From: Planctomycetaceae bacterium | GTDB taxonomy: Bacteria; Planctomycetota; Phycisphaerae; SM23-33 | Reading direction: 5' to 3' | NCBI GenBank assembly: GCA_021371965.1 | Contig: JAJFVE010000010.1 | Span: forward strand, 1 to 40,270 | DNA length: 40,270 nt | Shown: one piece after another, positions 30,637 to 40,188 of the stretch | Position numbering within the stretch: position 1 is the first letter of the stretch | How the letters are laid out: each line of letters starts with the position of its first letter | Notes under the pieces: model-generated | Database searches by the model: none | Seen by the model: only the letters and a program-made list of their open reading frames with translations | What the model was told of the DNA's origin: nothing | Translations under genes and position numbers: made by a program

Positions 30637-30752
30637 CGTCTAACCGGTCGACAGCTACGGCGTAATAAGGAATCGACAGGGTTGTTACTGGGCCAGAATT
30701 GTCACCGGGCCGCCCAACGCAGCGGCCCACTAACTGAAGGGAGACCTCCTCA

Positions 30753-31304
30753 ATGAGCCTCCTGGTACCCAAGAGAGTATTCTTCACTAAAGGCACGGGC
30801 AAACATCGCAACAAGCTCCAGAGCTTCGAGCTGGCGCTTCGCGAAGCGGGAATCGCCGAGTGCAACCTCGTGCGCGTATCGAGCATCCTGCCGCCGCGAT
30901 GCCAGATCATCACCAAGTCCAAGGGCGTCTCGCAGCTCACGCCGGGGCAGATCGCCTTCGTCGTGCTGTCGGAAGAGGCCACCAACGAACCCACGCGACT
31001 GATCGGCGCCGGCGTCGGTCTGGCCCAGCCGGCCAACCGCGACCATTACGGCTACATCAGCGAGCATCACTGCGCGGGCATGCGCAAAAAAGAGATGGCC
31101 GACCTGGTCGAAGACATGGCCGCGACGATGCTGGCCACCACGCTGGGTATCGAGTTCGACCCCGAGACCGGCTACGACAAGCGCCGCGAGATCTACAAGA
31201 TGTCCGGCAAGATCGTGCGCTCGCAGTACAGCGTCGAGACGGCTGAAGGCGACGAGAACCGCCTCTGGACCACCGTGGTGGCCGCGGCGGTATTCATTCT
31301 GTAG
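30753..31304 (+). CDS. pdaD: Pyruvoyl-dependent arginine decarboxylase
   Basis: A 183-aa proenzyme that turns L-arginine into agmatine. The family's self-cleavage site is present as VRVSSILPP: cleavage between Ser43 and Ser44 would create a pyruvoyl group on the second. SKGVSQLTPGQIAFVVLSEEATNEP, GVGLAQPANRDHYGYISEHH and the closing WTTVVAAAVFIL match archaeal and bacterial homologues, and the length is standard. The DHS-like gene follows by 19 nt and agmatinase (speB) is 2.2 kb on, so arginine, agmatine, putrescine and a larger polyamine form a plausible route. It is cytoplasmic. Confidence 0.93.
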   Translation: MSLLVPKRVFFTKGTGKHRNKLQSFELALREAGIAECNLVRVSSILPPRCQIITKSKGVSQLTPGQIAFVVLSEEATNEPTRLIGAGVGLAQPANRDHYGYISEHHCAGMRKKEMADLVEDMAATMLATTLGIEFDPETGYDKRREIYKMSGKIVRSQYSVETAEGDENRLWTTVVAAAVFIL

Positions 31305-31323
31305 TCAGAAAGGTTCCCCGCTC

Positions 31324-32442
31324 ATGGCGTCGCGCAAGAAGAATGCGTCCAAGCCCGAAGCTGAATTGGCCGTGGAGGGTCTGACCTCCTCGCAGCACAA
31401 GGCCAAGAAGAAGATCCTCGCCAAGCCCATCAAGCAGGTGCAGGTGGGCAAGGGGATGCGAGCGGCCGACCTGGTCGAATCGATGAGCGGCATGTCGATC
31501 CAGGCCCGCAACATCGGGCGCTGCGCCGAGGTGCTCAAGGGCATGTACGAAGATAAGGCCCGCCCGACGGTGCTGCTGGGCCTGGCCGGCCCGCTGATCG
31601 CCGCGGGTCTGCGGCGCGTGATCCGCGACCTCGTCGTCGGCGGCTATGTCGACGTCGTCGTCTCGACCGGGGCGATCCTGTACCAGGACATCTACCAGGC
31701 CCGCGGGTTCCGCCACTACAAGGGCACGCCCGCGGCCGACGACGTCGAGCTGCGCTCGCTGCTGATCGACCGCATCTACGACACGTATGTAGACGAGGAA
31801 AAGTTCTGGGAGACCGACAAGTGGTGCGGGCGCGTCAGCGACGAGCTGCCCACGGGCGAATATTCCAGCCGCGCGTACCTGGACTTCCTGGGCTCCAAGC
31901 TCGACGACGAGGAGTCGATCGTCTACCAGTGCCACAAGCTGGGCGTGCCGATCTTCTGCCCGGCGATCAACGACTCGTCCATCGGCATCGGCCTGACGGA
32001 TGCGTACTACCGCGCCAAGCAGGGCAAGCGTCCGCCCTTCTCGATCAACTCGATTCGCGACAACTACGAATTGGTGCAGATCGTGGTGCAGAGCAAGAAG
32101 ACCGCGGCGATCTATGTCGCCGGCGGCGTGCCCAAGAATTACATCAACGACTCGATCGTGATGGGGTACATCTTCGGTCTCGACCGCGGGCACGATTACG
32201 CCCTGCAGGTGACCACGGCCGTGACTGCCGACGGCGGCCTGTCCAGCTCGACGCTGGGCGAGGCGCAGTCGTGGGGCAAGATCGCCGGCCAGGCGAACTT
32301 TGCGATGGCGTGGGTCGAGCCCAGCGTGTCGCTGCCGCTGCTGGCGTCGTACGCCTTCGACCGCTTCCCCGCCCCCTGTCGCCCGCGCTTGAAATACACC
32401 TGGGACGGCGACACTCTTGCCTCGCTGAAGTCGAAGAAGTAA
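31324..32442 (+). CDS. Deoxyhypusine-synthase-like enzyme, probable polyamine synthase
   Basis: A 372-aa protein of the DHS family. DHS moves an aminobutyl group from spermidine to a lysine of eIF5A, which bacteria lack, so a role with free polyamines is expected, for example making homospermidine. Family marks: VLLGLAGPLIAAGLRRVI, DVVVSTGAILYQDIYQ, CPAINDSSIGIGLTDA (NAD site) and AGGVPKNYINDS, whose Lys271 aligns with the catalytic Lys of eukaryotic DHS (GGxxKHH context). The basic N-terminus (about 35 residues) is unusual. It is downstream of pdaD by 19 nt and in the same direction, and AAAGG lies before the ATG. The exact product is unknown. Confidence 0.88.
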   Translation: MASRKKNASKPEAELAVEGLTSSQHKAKKKILAKPIKQVQVGKGMRAADLVESMSGMSIQARNIGRCAEVLKGMYEDKARPTVLLGLAGPLIAAGLRRVIRDLVVGGYVDVVVSTGAILYQDIYQARGFRHYKGTPAADDVELRSLLIDRIYDTYVDEEKFWETDKWCGRVSDELPTGEYSSRAYLDFLGSKLDDEESIVYQCHKLGVPIFCPAINDSSIGIGLTDAYYRAKQGKRPPFSINSIRDNYELVQIVVQSKKTAAIYVAGGVPKNYINDSIVMGYIFGLDRGHDYALQVTTAVTADGGLSSSTLGEAQSWGKIAGQANFAMAWVEPSVSLPLLASYAFDRFPAPCRPRLKYTWDGDTLASLKSKK

Positions 32443-32506
32443 CCGGGAACCGGGAGGAAGGTATCGTTCAGATCCTTCCGCGAGCTTGCTGTTTGGCGTC
32501 TTCTAA

Positions 32507-33313
32507 CTACTTCGCCGCCGCCACGTCTTGCTGCGCCACCGGTCCCGGCGACGCCGTCGCTACGACGGGTTGATTCCAGCGTGTGATCAGCGGCGCCACG
32601 TACGCGCCGATGAATCCCTTGTCGCAGCACGAGAAATGATCGCCATGGTTGCCTGCGCTTGCCATCTCTTCGCTCCAGGCAACCTGCACGAGTTTTTCGC
32701 TGTCGCCGCGGGCGTCGAAGCCCACCTTGCCCGCGCCCTCGGTGGGCATGCGGTCCATCGTTCCGACGGCGCTGACTGCCCCGCCCAGCACGCTGTCGCG
32801 AGCGGAATAAAAGTTCACGATCCCGCCGCGCGTCGCCTGCAACGCAGTCGACAAGTCGTACCCCGGCGACAGCGACGAACCGAGCATCACGATGCCGCCC
32901 AGCGGCGTCCCTTCGCGGGCCAGGTCTTCCGCTGCCCAGGCGGCGATGGCTGTGCCACCGCTGTGGCCGATCAGGTACACCTGCCCATTGGGATGATCCT
33001 TGCGATAGCGCTCGATGTGCTCGGCCAGGTCGGCCGCGCGGCGGTGATTGGCGTCGACGGCCACTTGGTTGAACAGCGGGCCCAGCGGGCTCGTCCAGTC
33101 GAAGACCTCGACGGCAACGGGAACGTTCTGATCTTTCAAGGCGTCGGCGATGGCCAGATTGCGCAGGCCTCCGCCGTCGATGCCGGGCAGGATGATCACC
33201 AAGCCGTTGTCGAGATGGTCGCTACCGGCGACTATGGCTCCTTCACACCCGCCGGCGGCCAGCAGCCCGCAGGCGAGCACGAACGTCCCAAAATACCCCA
33301 TCCAACGCGACAT
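32507..33313 (-). CDS. Lipoprotein alpha/beta-hydrolase
   Basis: A 268-aa protein with a lipoprotein signal (MSRWMGYFGTFVLACGLLAAGGC). TCGGAGG lies 7 nt before the ATG at 33313. GLVIILPGIDGGG resembles the oxyanion-hole strand, LIGHSGGTAIAAW is the nucleophile elbow (GxSxG), and NHGDHFSC supplies the catalytic His. The acid is probably the Asp in FYSARDSVLGG. It could be a lipase, esterase or related hydrolase attached to the outer surface of a membrane; the substrate is unknown. It is placed against the direction of the polyamine genes, between the DHS-like gene and speB. Confidence 0.82.
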   Translation of the reverse strand: MSRWMGYFGTFVLACGLLAAGGCEGAIVAGSDHLDNGLVIILPGIDGGGLRNLAIADALKDQNVPVAVEVFDWTSPLGPLFNQVAVDANHRRAADLAEHIERYRKDHPNGQVYLIGHSGGTAIAAWAAEDLAREGTPLGGIVMLGSSLSPGYDLSTALQATRGGIVNFYSARDSVLGGAVSAVGTMDRMPTEGAGKVGFDARGDSEKLVQVAWSEEMASAGNHGDHFSCCDKGFIGAYVAPLITRWNQPVVATASPGPVAQQDVAAAK

Positions 33314-33460
33314 TGCCCAACCTCCGAAAAATGCCCGACTCCGGAGGGAACATAAGATTACGCAAGCGGCAAAGTGCAATCGGACGGTACAAATTCTGCA
33401 TCTTTACTTCTGACCGCCGCACTTTGTCTTTCGGTCTGCCACATCGTAGGCCGATTGATC

Positions 33461-33488
33461 TTGCCGCGTACGAGATGGCCGCTAAAAT
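33461..33488 (+). promoter_or_regulatory. Candidate promoter of speB
   Basis: TTGCCG (33461-33466) and TAAAAT (33483-33488) are 16 nt apart. Transcription would begin near 33495, leaving a leader of about 15 nt before the ATG at 33510, where the ribosome site is weak (GAGA). Confidence 0.45.
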
Positions 33489-33509
33489 GGCCAAAATTGC
33501 GAGAAAAAC

Positions 33510-34379
33510 ATGAGCAAACGAAAACGCCCCAACTTTCTGGATCTGCCCGCCAAATACAGCAATCCCGCGTCCGCCCGCTACGGCGTCTTGCCCGTGCCGT
33601 ATGAGGGCACTGTCACGTACGGCGACGGCACGGCCGATGGTCCCGCGGCCATCATCGACGCCTCGGCGGCAGTGGAGCTTTTTGACGAGGAGCTCAAAGC
33701 CGAGTTCTTCCACGCCGGCGTTGCGACGTATCCGCCGGTGGCGCCCCGCCGCACGCCGGCGGCACAGATGAAGGCCGTACACGATGCGGCCGCGGCGATC
33801 GTGGCCGAGGGCAAGTTCCTGCTGGGCCTGGGCGGCGAGCACAGCGTCACGGCGCCGATGGTCCAAGCCGTGATCGAGAAGCACGGCCCTATCAGCGTGT
33901 TGCAGATCGACGCCCACGCGGACCTGCGCGACAGCTACGAAGGCAGCAAACATTCGCACGCCAGCGTCATGCGGCGCGTGATGGAGCTGACGCCGCGGAT
34001 CTGCCAGGTCGGCATCCGCAGCTTCAGCCGCGAAGAGTTCGAGCAGTGCCCCGCCGAGGCCGCCAACTTCATCACGCCGGCGATCATCAATTCGGATCCT
34101 CATTGGATCGACCGAGCCCTGTCGCTACTGGGGCCCAAGGTGTACGTCACAATCGACATAGACGGCCTCGATCCGGCCTACGCCCCCGGCACCGGCACGC
34201 CGGAACCGGGCGGGATGAACTGGTTCCAGATCACCGCACTGCTGCGGGCGGTCTGCACACACCGGCAGGTTCTGGCGGCCGACATCGTCGAGGTAGCCCC
34301 CATGAAGGGCAACCCCGTCACTGAGTTCCTGGGCGCGCGCCTGGGATACAAGCTCATCTCCTACACTACGGTTCATTGA
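33510..34379 (+). CDS. speB: Agmatinase (ureohydrolase family)
   Basis: A 289-aa Mn-dependent enzyme cleaving agmatine to putrescine and urea. Metal-binding motifs are complete: LGGEHSV, QIDAHADLRDSYEG, HSHASVMRRV and TIDIDGLDPAYAPGTGTPEPGG. The last motif is the agmatinase/arginase signature. Context with pdaD favours agmatinase over arginase or formiminoglutamase. Starts at ATG 33510. It may have its own promoter, as the lipase-like gene lies between it and the DHS-like gene on the other strand. Confidence 0.94.
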   Translation: MSKRKRPNFLDLPAKYSNPASARYGVLPVPYEGTVTYGDGTADGPAAIIDASAAVELFDEELKAEFFHAGVATYPPVAPRRTPAAQMKAVHDAAAAIVAEGKFLLGLGGEHSVTAPMVQAVIEKHGPISVLQIDAHADLRDSYEGSKHSHASVMRRVMELTPRICQVGIRSFSREEFEQCPAEAANFITPAIINSDPHWIDRALSLLGPKVYVTIDIDGLDPAYAPGTGTPEPGGMNWFQITALLRAVCTHRQVLAADIVEVAPMKGNPVTEFLGARLGYKLISYTTVH

Positions 34380-34456
34380 GGTGCAGACCCTTTTCGTCGC
34401 AGGCGGGTTCAATTGTTGCGGCCAGTCGAGAGGGAGGCTGGCCTAAAGGAGCCCCG

Positions 34457-35713
34457 ATGAAGGCTGCACGATATCTCGCGTTCATCACCGTGACTGCGAT
34501 CCTGGCTGCCCCCTGCATTGCGGCCGCGCGTGGGCACTCTTCCAAGCACGCCGCAAGCCAACCGGCTACGCAGGCGCCGCCATTGACGCCTCTGACGACG
34601 CCCTGGCTGCAGGGCGTCACCACTAACAGCATCTACGTGCTATACGAGGCGCCGGACAAGACACCGGCCGCCGACGTGGACTACGGCCTGACGGACAAGT
34701 ACGGCTCGACGGCCTCGGCAGAGAGCACACAGGCCACCGGCGAGGGGAAAGGCGCGGTGCACAACGTCAAGCTGTCCGCTCTGACGCCCAACACGCTGTA
34801 CCACTATCGCGTGCGATGGAAGGAGACGACGACGGCCGACTACACCTTCCGCACGGCCCCGCTGCCAGGCACGCCGGCGCGGTGGGTGGTCACGGGCGAC
34901 ATGCACTACAACCCCGACCCCAAGGTGCACGACGGCGTGCTCAAGGCCATCGAGGCGGTCCAACCGGGCATGGCGGCGACAACGGGCGACCTGATCACGG
35001 CCGGCACGGGCTATGGGGAATGGCGGCAGGGGTGGTTCACGCCCGGTCAGTGCAAGATCATGACGACGATGCCGTGGATCGAAGCCATCGGCAACCACGA
35101 GTACCAGGAGCCCTCGCACTCGCGGGGCAGAGCCTTCCGCGCCTGGGTGTTCGAGCAGGCCCCCGACGGTGTGGATGACGGGTACTTCTCATTCGACTAC
35201 GGCGACGCGCATATCGTCGTCCTGATGTACAACATGGCGATCCCGTTCGGCCCCAACGACCCGCAGTGGAAGTGGATTAAGGAAGACCTGGCCGCCACGA
35301 AGCAGAAGTGGAAGTTCCTCCTCATGCATCACCCGGCGTATTCCTACGGCGGGCACAACGGCAACAAGCCCAGGATCAGGCTGACCAGCGAGGTTCTGGA
35401 ACCGGCGGGGGTGGACTTCGTCATCACCGGGCATCAGCACTTCTACCAGAATGTGCAGGTCAACGGCATCTACCACATCGTCACCAACTGCAGCGGCGGT
35501 ATGCGCCCGCCCCAAGGCGTGCCCTCCGGCCAACCCGGAAAGATCACCGCGATGGAGAGGGCCTATTCCTTCGTGCAGATTGACACCACGCCCGATAAGG
35601 TTGTCGTGACGGCCCGGCGGATAGATGGCTCGGTCATCGAGACAATCACCAAGACCAAGAACGGCGTCTCGTCTACCACCAAGCCCGCGCCGGCGGCGGC
35701 AATGGCGAAATAG
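34457..35713 (+). CDS. Secreted purple acid phosphatase-like metallophosphoesterase
   Basis: A 418-aa protein. The ATG at 34457 follows AAAGGAG; a signal peptide (YLAFITVTAILAAPCIAAA) and a Ser/Ala/Pro linker follow. Residues about 50-135 form an Ig-like domain of the PAP N-terminal type (TPWLQGVTTNSIYVLYEAPD, LSALTPNTLYHYRVRW). The catalytic domain has the five metal motifs: GDMHY, TGDLI, IGNHEY, LLMHHPAYS and ITGHQHFYQN. Such enzymes hydrolyse phosphomonoesters outside the cytoplasm. The usual Tyr that gives purple Fe-phenolate colour is not clear, so a plain calcineurin-like phosphatase is possible. Its C-terminus is Thr/Ala-rich. It follows speB by 77 nt. Confidence 0.88.
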   Translation: MKAARYLAFITVTAILAAPCIAAARGHSSKHAASQPATQAPPLTPLTTPWLQGVTTNSIYVLYEAPDKTPAADVDYGLTDKYGSTASAESTQATGEGKGAVHNVKLSALTPNTLYHYRVRWKETTTADYTFRTAPLPGTPARWVVTGDMHYNPDPKVHDGVLKAIEAVQPGMAATTGDLITAGTGYGEWRQGWFTPGQCKIMTTMPWIEAIGNHEYQEPSHSRGRAFRAWVFEQAPDGVDDGYFSFDYGDAHIVVLMYNMAIPFGPNDPQWKWIKEDLAATKQKWKFLLMHHPAYSYGGHNGNKPRIRLTSEVLEPAGVDFVITGHQHFYQNVQVNGIYHIVTNCSGGMRPPQGVPSGQPGKITAMERAYSFVQIDTTPDKVVVTARRIDGSVIETITKTKNGVSSTTKPAPAAAMAK

Positions 35714-35728
35714 GGACGATTGCCGCTT

Positions 35729-36881
<1,153 letters not shown>

Positions 36882-36889
<8 letters not shown>

Positions 36890-37505
36890 GCGAGTCTTTC
36901 CAGCAGATCACGGTGGTGTCGTGGGGCAAATAGTCGCGCACGATCGTCGTGCGGCAGGGCAGGGCGTCGAGGATCGGCTGCACTTCATCGAGGCTGTAGT
37001 AGTGGCAGTAATCGACGCGATGGACGGCGCGGTCGTCGAGGAAGTTGAAGACGGCGGCCTCGCGCGAGAGCTCCACCAGGCGCCCTGCGGCGTGGGCCAG
37101 GAAGGCCAGGTTGTCGCCAAGGGTCAGGTTGAACGTGCCCGAGGCAAACGTCACGTCGAAGCTTCCGGCGGCACTGCCTGGGTCATCGAACACGTCCAAT
37201 ACGCGAAAGTCGGCCTTGCCGGTGAATCGCCGCCGCGCGGCCTCGATAACTTTTCCACTGAGATCCACGCCGCTGTACCGAACGTCGAGCCCGCGCCGCT
37301 GCAGCAGGGCATACAGATCGCCCACGCCGCAGCCGACGTCGAGGAGGCTCTTGCCCGCCAGAGGCACGTGATGGACCAGCACCTCAAAGCGCGCATGCTG
37401 GGACTTCGCGTCGGCCCAGTCGGCGATCTCAAAGCCCTCCCGCCCGTCCTTCACGCGAGGATCGTAGTGGGACAGGATGCGTTTTCTTTTTTCGGAACCG
37501 TCCAT
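36882..37505 (-). CDS. Class I SAM-dependent methyltransferase
   Basis: A 207-aa methyltransferase. LLDVGCGVGDLYALLQ is motif I (SAM glycine loop), VRYSGVDLSGKVIEAARRRF has the acidic residue binding the ribose, and SFDVTFASGTFNL is motif IV. Its start ATG at 37505 shares bases with the stop of the upstream gene (TGATG), and its end overlaps mutY by 8 nt, so the three genes are translationally coupled. The substrate is unknown; the tail YCHYYSLDEVQPILDALPC resembles small-molecule or protein methyltransferases. Confidence 0.88.
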
Positions 37506-39124
37506 CAGCCCTCGCTCTCCGGCGATATCTCCGCGCCATCGAGCAGGCGATTGTAGAACTCCTGCCCGCCCAGTGCCACTGCCCAGGGCAGCATCGCCCC
37601 GCGCGAGTCGTAATAGTCCACGTCGCGCACCTGCCAGTCGGTGGCGACCTGCTCGACCAGGGCGATGAGCACCTTGTCCTGTAGTTCCTTCAGCGTCTTC
37701 CACAGCGGGCGAAGTTCCTCAGGCGCCGCGCCGCGGGCGGCGAGCTCGCGGCGGCGAAGTTCCATCCGCTCGATCTCGATGGCCAGCTCAGGCATCGCCT
37801 CGGCGGTCCAGGCCGCTCGACCTTGCGAGGTCTTGAACGACTCCAGCCGCCGCCGCGCGTCTTGCGCCAGTGCGGCGTAGCCATCTGCGAACTGGCGGCA
37901 GGAGACCTCGTCTTCGCCAAAGGCCGTCGCCAGGTGGGGCGGCAGGTGAAGCGGCTGGTTAAGCTCGCCGATGCGGTCGAGGAATCGCAGCCGCACGCGC
38001 AGCACCGGCGCCAGCGGCTGGCTGTAGAGCCCGCTGCCGCGGAGCTTCCGCATGAACAGGTGAGCGGCCGGCATGTAGAGCGAGCCGCGATACGGCAGGG
38101 CCAGCGGCCCGCCGCTTTCGCCCGCGCGCACCTGGCAGACCAGCAGCGCGGCCTTGCCGGCCAGCGATCGCACGCCCATGGCGGCAAGGGCATCCAGCGG
38201 CAGTCGCCCGCCGGCGGCCAGCGGGCAGTGCTTGTCGCCTGCGAGCAAGTGGCCGTCGCGCAGATGCACGTTGACGCGGACCTGGCGGTGGTCGTGTTCG
38301 ATGCAGGCAAACAGCGGCAGTTCCCCCTCTGACACGCGCAGCGCGTGCAGGCCCACCTGCGACTCGTTGACGGCCTCGTTGTAGATGGCGGCGGTCTGCT
38401 CGTAGCGGGCCGTAAAAAGTTCCAGCAGTTCGCGGCCTGGCAGGCGATCGTTGCAGGCGAAGAGCGACGACGTGACGGCGATGCCCGCCGTCTCGCCAGC
38501 CTTGCTCTCCAGCCAGAGCCGATACAGATCGGCCAGCTTGCCGCCGCTGCAGCGTCGCTCGAGATCGCTGATAAGGGCGGTCTCCTGATCGAACCACTCC
38601 TCGATGCGCTTGCGGCAGAATCGCGAGGGGAAGGTCTCGATCATGTCGCGGCGTGCCTGGTCCATGAGCTGGTGCAGGAAGTCGCGTGTCTCGGCCAGGC
38701 CCAGGTCGCCGATGACGCGGTGGTACTGCCCGTGCGCGTCGAGGTAGCTCGGGCCGATGAGCTGCCACGCCCCGCCGGGGGAATAGCGGTTATAGAGGTC
38801 GTCGACCGAGCAGTGGAACCTGCGCGCCAAGGCGGCCGTGGTCATGCCGGTATAGGGTTCCCACGCCTGCACGTCGACGCTCAGCGGGGCCAGGAACGGC
38901 TGATAGAACATCGCCGCGCCCCAGTCGGCGCCGCCGCCGCGGTAGTATCGCTCGCGGGCCAGGAAGAGCCGCCCGCTGCCGGCGTGGGCTCCGACGGCCG
39001 CGAAGGCCACGTCGACATCCTCGACATAATGCCACGCGGGTTTCCCATGGCGCGCCAACGCCTGGAGTTTGGGAACCACGTCCCAGAGGCTGTGGCAGTT
39101 CTGGTCGATGCTGAAGGGCGTCAT
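37505..39124 (-). CDS. Unknown 539-aa protein in the dapF operon
   Basis: I do not recognise this family. The start ATG at 39124 overlaps the dapF stop (ATGA), and the TGA is shared with the next gene. The protein has a tryptophan- and tyrosine-rich N-terminus (VDVQAWEPYTGMTTAALARRFHC; WQLIGPSYLDAHGQYHRV). A helical middle follows (residues about 150-270), then a beta-rich section (about 270-400), and a charged helix at about 440-490 (AIEIERMELRRRELAARGAAPE). No signal peptide or membrane segment is seen. The phrases ARRFHCSVDDLYNRYS suggest a short helix-turn-helix-like region. It is large and well coupled, so it is likely a real cytoplasmic protein. Confidence 0.75.
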   Translation of the reverse strand: MTPFSIDQNCHSLWDVVPKLQALARHGKPAWHYVEDVDVAFAAVGAHAGSGRLFLARERYYRGGGADWGAAMFYQPFLAPLSVDVQAWEPYTGMTTAALARRFHCSVDDLYNRYSPGGAWQLIGPSYLDAHGQYHRVIGDLGLAETRDFLHQLMDQARRDMIETFPSRFCRKRIEEWFDQETALISDLERRCSGGKLADLYRLWLESKAGETAGIAVTSSLFACNDRLPGRELLELFTARYEQTAAIYNEAVNESQVGLHALRVSEGELPLFACIEHDHRQVRVNVHLRDGHLLAGDKHCPLAAGGRLPLDALAAMGVRSLAGKAALLVCQVRAGESGGPLALPYRGSLYMPAAHLFMRKLRGSGLYSQPLAPVLRVRLRFLDRIGELNQPLHLPPHLATAFGEDEVSCRQFADGYAALAQDARRRLESFKTSQGRAAWTAEAMPELAIEIERMELRRRELAARGAAPEELRPLWKTLKELQDKVLIALVEQVATDWQVRDVDYYDSRGAMLPWAVALGGQEFYNRLLDGAEISPESEG

Positions 39125-40023
39125 TGTCCGATAGCCCGCGCCACCAGCGCGGGGTCCGCTCTACCGTGATAAATCTGCCGCACGACGGTGTCCACGCAGA
39201 GGTCGACGACCTTTCCGGCGCCGTCGAAGGTGCAGTATACGCGGAGCACGTCGCCGCCGCGGCTCTGGACGAGCACGGGCTGGTCCCCGCGGCGGATGGC
39301 GCCGTCCCATCCGAAGCGTTGGATGGCCATAATGGCAGCGGCCGCGGCGCCGGTCCCGCAGGCGAGCGTCTCGCCTTCGACGCCGAACTCCCACGTCCGC
39401 ACGGCCAGCCGCCCCGGCTCGATCACCTGCACGAAGTTTGCATTGACGCCGCGCGGGCCGAAATAGGGGTGGTATCGCAGCGCCGGACCGATGTGCGGCA
39501 TGTCGACGGCCTGGACGTCGTCGACGTACACGATCGCGTGGGGCACGCCAGTGACGGCCAGGTCGCAGGCGATATCCTCTTCGCCCACGCGCAGCGACAG
39601 GTTCGCGGCCGTGTGCTCGGGCAGGGGAATGCACACGCGGATGTACGGATCGTCCACGGCCTTGCCGATGACGATGCCCGCCGAGGTCAGGACCGAGACC
39701 TCCGGTCCCTCGGCCCAGCCGTTCTCGAGCGAGCAGCGGACGAAGCAGCCGGTGCCGTTGCCGCAGAGCTCCGACTGCGAGCCGTCGGGCTCGAAGAACA
39801 GTGCCCCGATCTTTGCCACGCCGCCGATGGCCGGCCGGATCGCGACGACCAGCCCGTCGGCCCCGACGCCGAACCCGCGGCTGCACATCGCCCGGGCGAA
39901 TCGCTCGGAGCGAGGGCAGTCGGCGATCACGCCGTCGAGCCATCCGGTGCGGTTGTCGATGCAGATGAAGTCGTTGCCGCTTCCGGAAAGCTTGAAAAAG
40001 TCAAATGGCCCGTTCATGTCCAT
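39121..40023 (-). CDS. dapF: Diaminopimelate epimerase
   Basis: A 300-aa enzyme that converts LL- to meso-diaminopimelate for lysine and cell-wall synthesis. Both catalytic cysteines are present in their motifs: ELCGNGTGCFVRC and ETLACGTGAAAA. The N-terminus FFKLSGSGNDFICIDNR is the family signature. I choose the ATG at 40023 (MDMNGPF), preceded by GGTGAG; ATG 40059 would run back into the tRNA terminator. The gene is followed, with ATGA overlap, by the unknown 539-aa protein. A strong terminator of tRNA-Leu lies just upstream, so dapF may rely on read-through or on a promoter I cannot see. Confidence 0.94.
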   Translation of the reverse strand: MDMNGPFDFFKLSGSGNDFICIDNRTGWLDGVIADCPRSERFARAMCSRGFGVGADGLVVAIRPAIGGVAKIGALFFEPDGSQSELCGNGTGCFVRCSLENGWAEGPEVSVLTSAGIVIGKAVDDPYIRVCIPLPEHTAANLSLRVGEEDIACDLAVTGVPHAIVYVDDVQAVDMPHIGPALRYHPYFGPRGVNANFVQVIEPGRLAVRTWEFGVEGETLACGTGAAAAAIMAIQRFGWDGAIRRGDQPVLVQSRGGDVLRVYCTFDGAGKVVDLCVDTVVRQIYHGRADPALVARAIGQ

Positions 40024-40057
40024 CACTATAGGCTCACCGGGTTGCTTTGAGGGCATC

Positions 40058-40095
40058 AAAAAAATCGGGCCCGTCGGCGATTAACCGAGGGCCCG
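40058..40095 (-). terminator. Rho-independent terminator of tRNA-Leu
   Basis: On the minus strand a GC-rich stem CGGGCCCTCGG with CCGACGGGCCCG is followed by A then seven T residues (40064-40058). This is the strongest classical terminator in the window. It lies 9 nt after the tRNA and 35 nt before the dapF start. Confidence 0.85.
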
Positions 40096-40104
40096 CTATC
40101 CCAC

Positions 40105-40188
40105 TGCGGCCGAGAGGAGTCGAACCTCTATGACCATAAGGCCACAGGCACCTGAAGCCTGCGCGTCTGCCAATTCCGCCACGGCCGC
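40105..40188 (-). tRNA. tRNA-Leu (anticodon CAG)
   Basis: On the minus strand the acceptor GCGGCCG pairs with CGGCCGC, the anticodon stem CAGGC pairs with GCCTG around the loop TTCAGGT (anticodon CAG), and a long variable arm is present, as in class II tRNAs. The T arm is AGAGG/CCTCT with loop TTCGACT. CCA is not encoded. A possible promoter (TTGACT 40226-40221; TACTCT 40204-40199; 16-nt spacer) precedes it. Confidence 0.95.
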
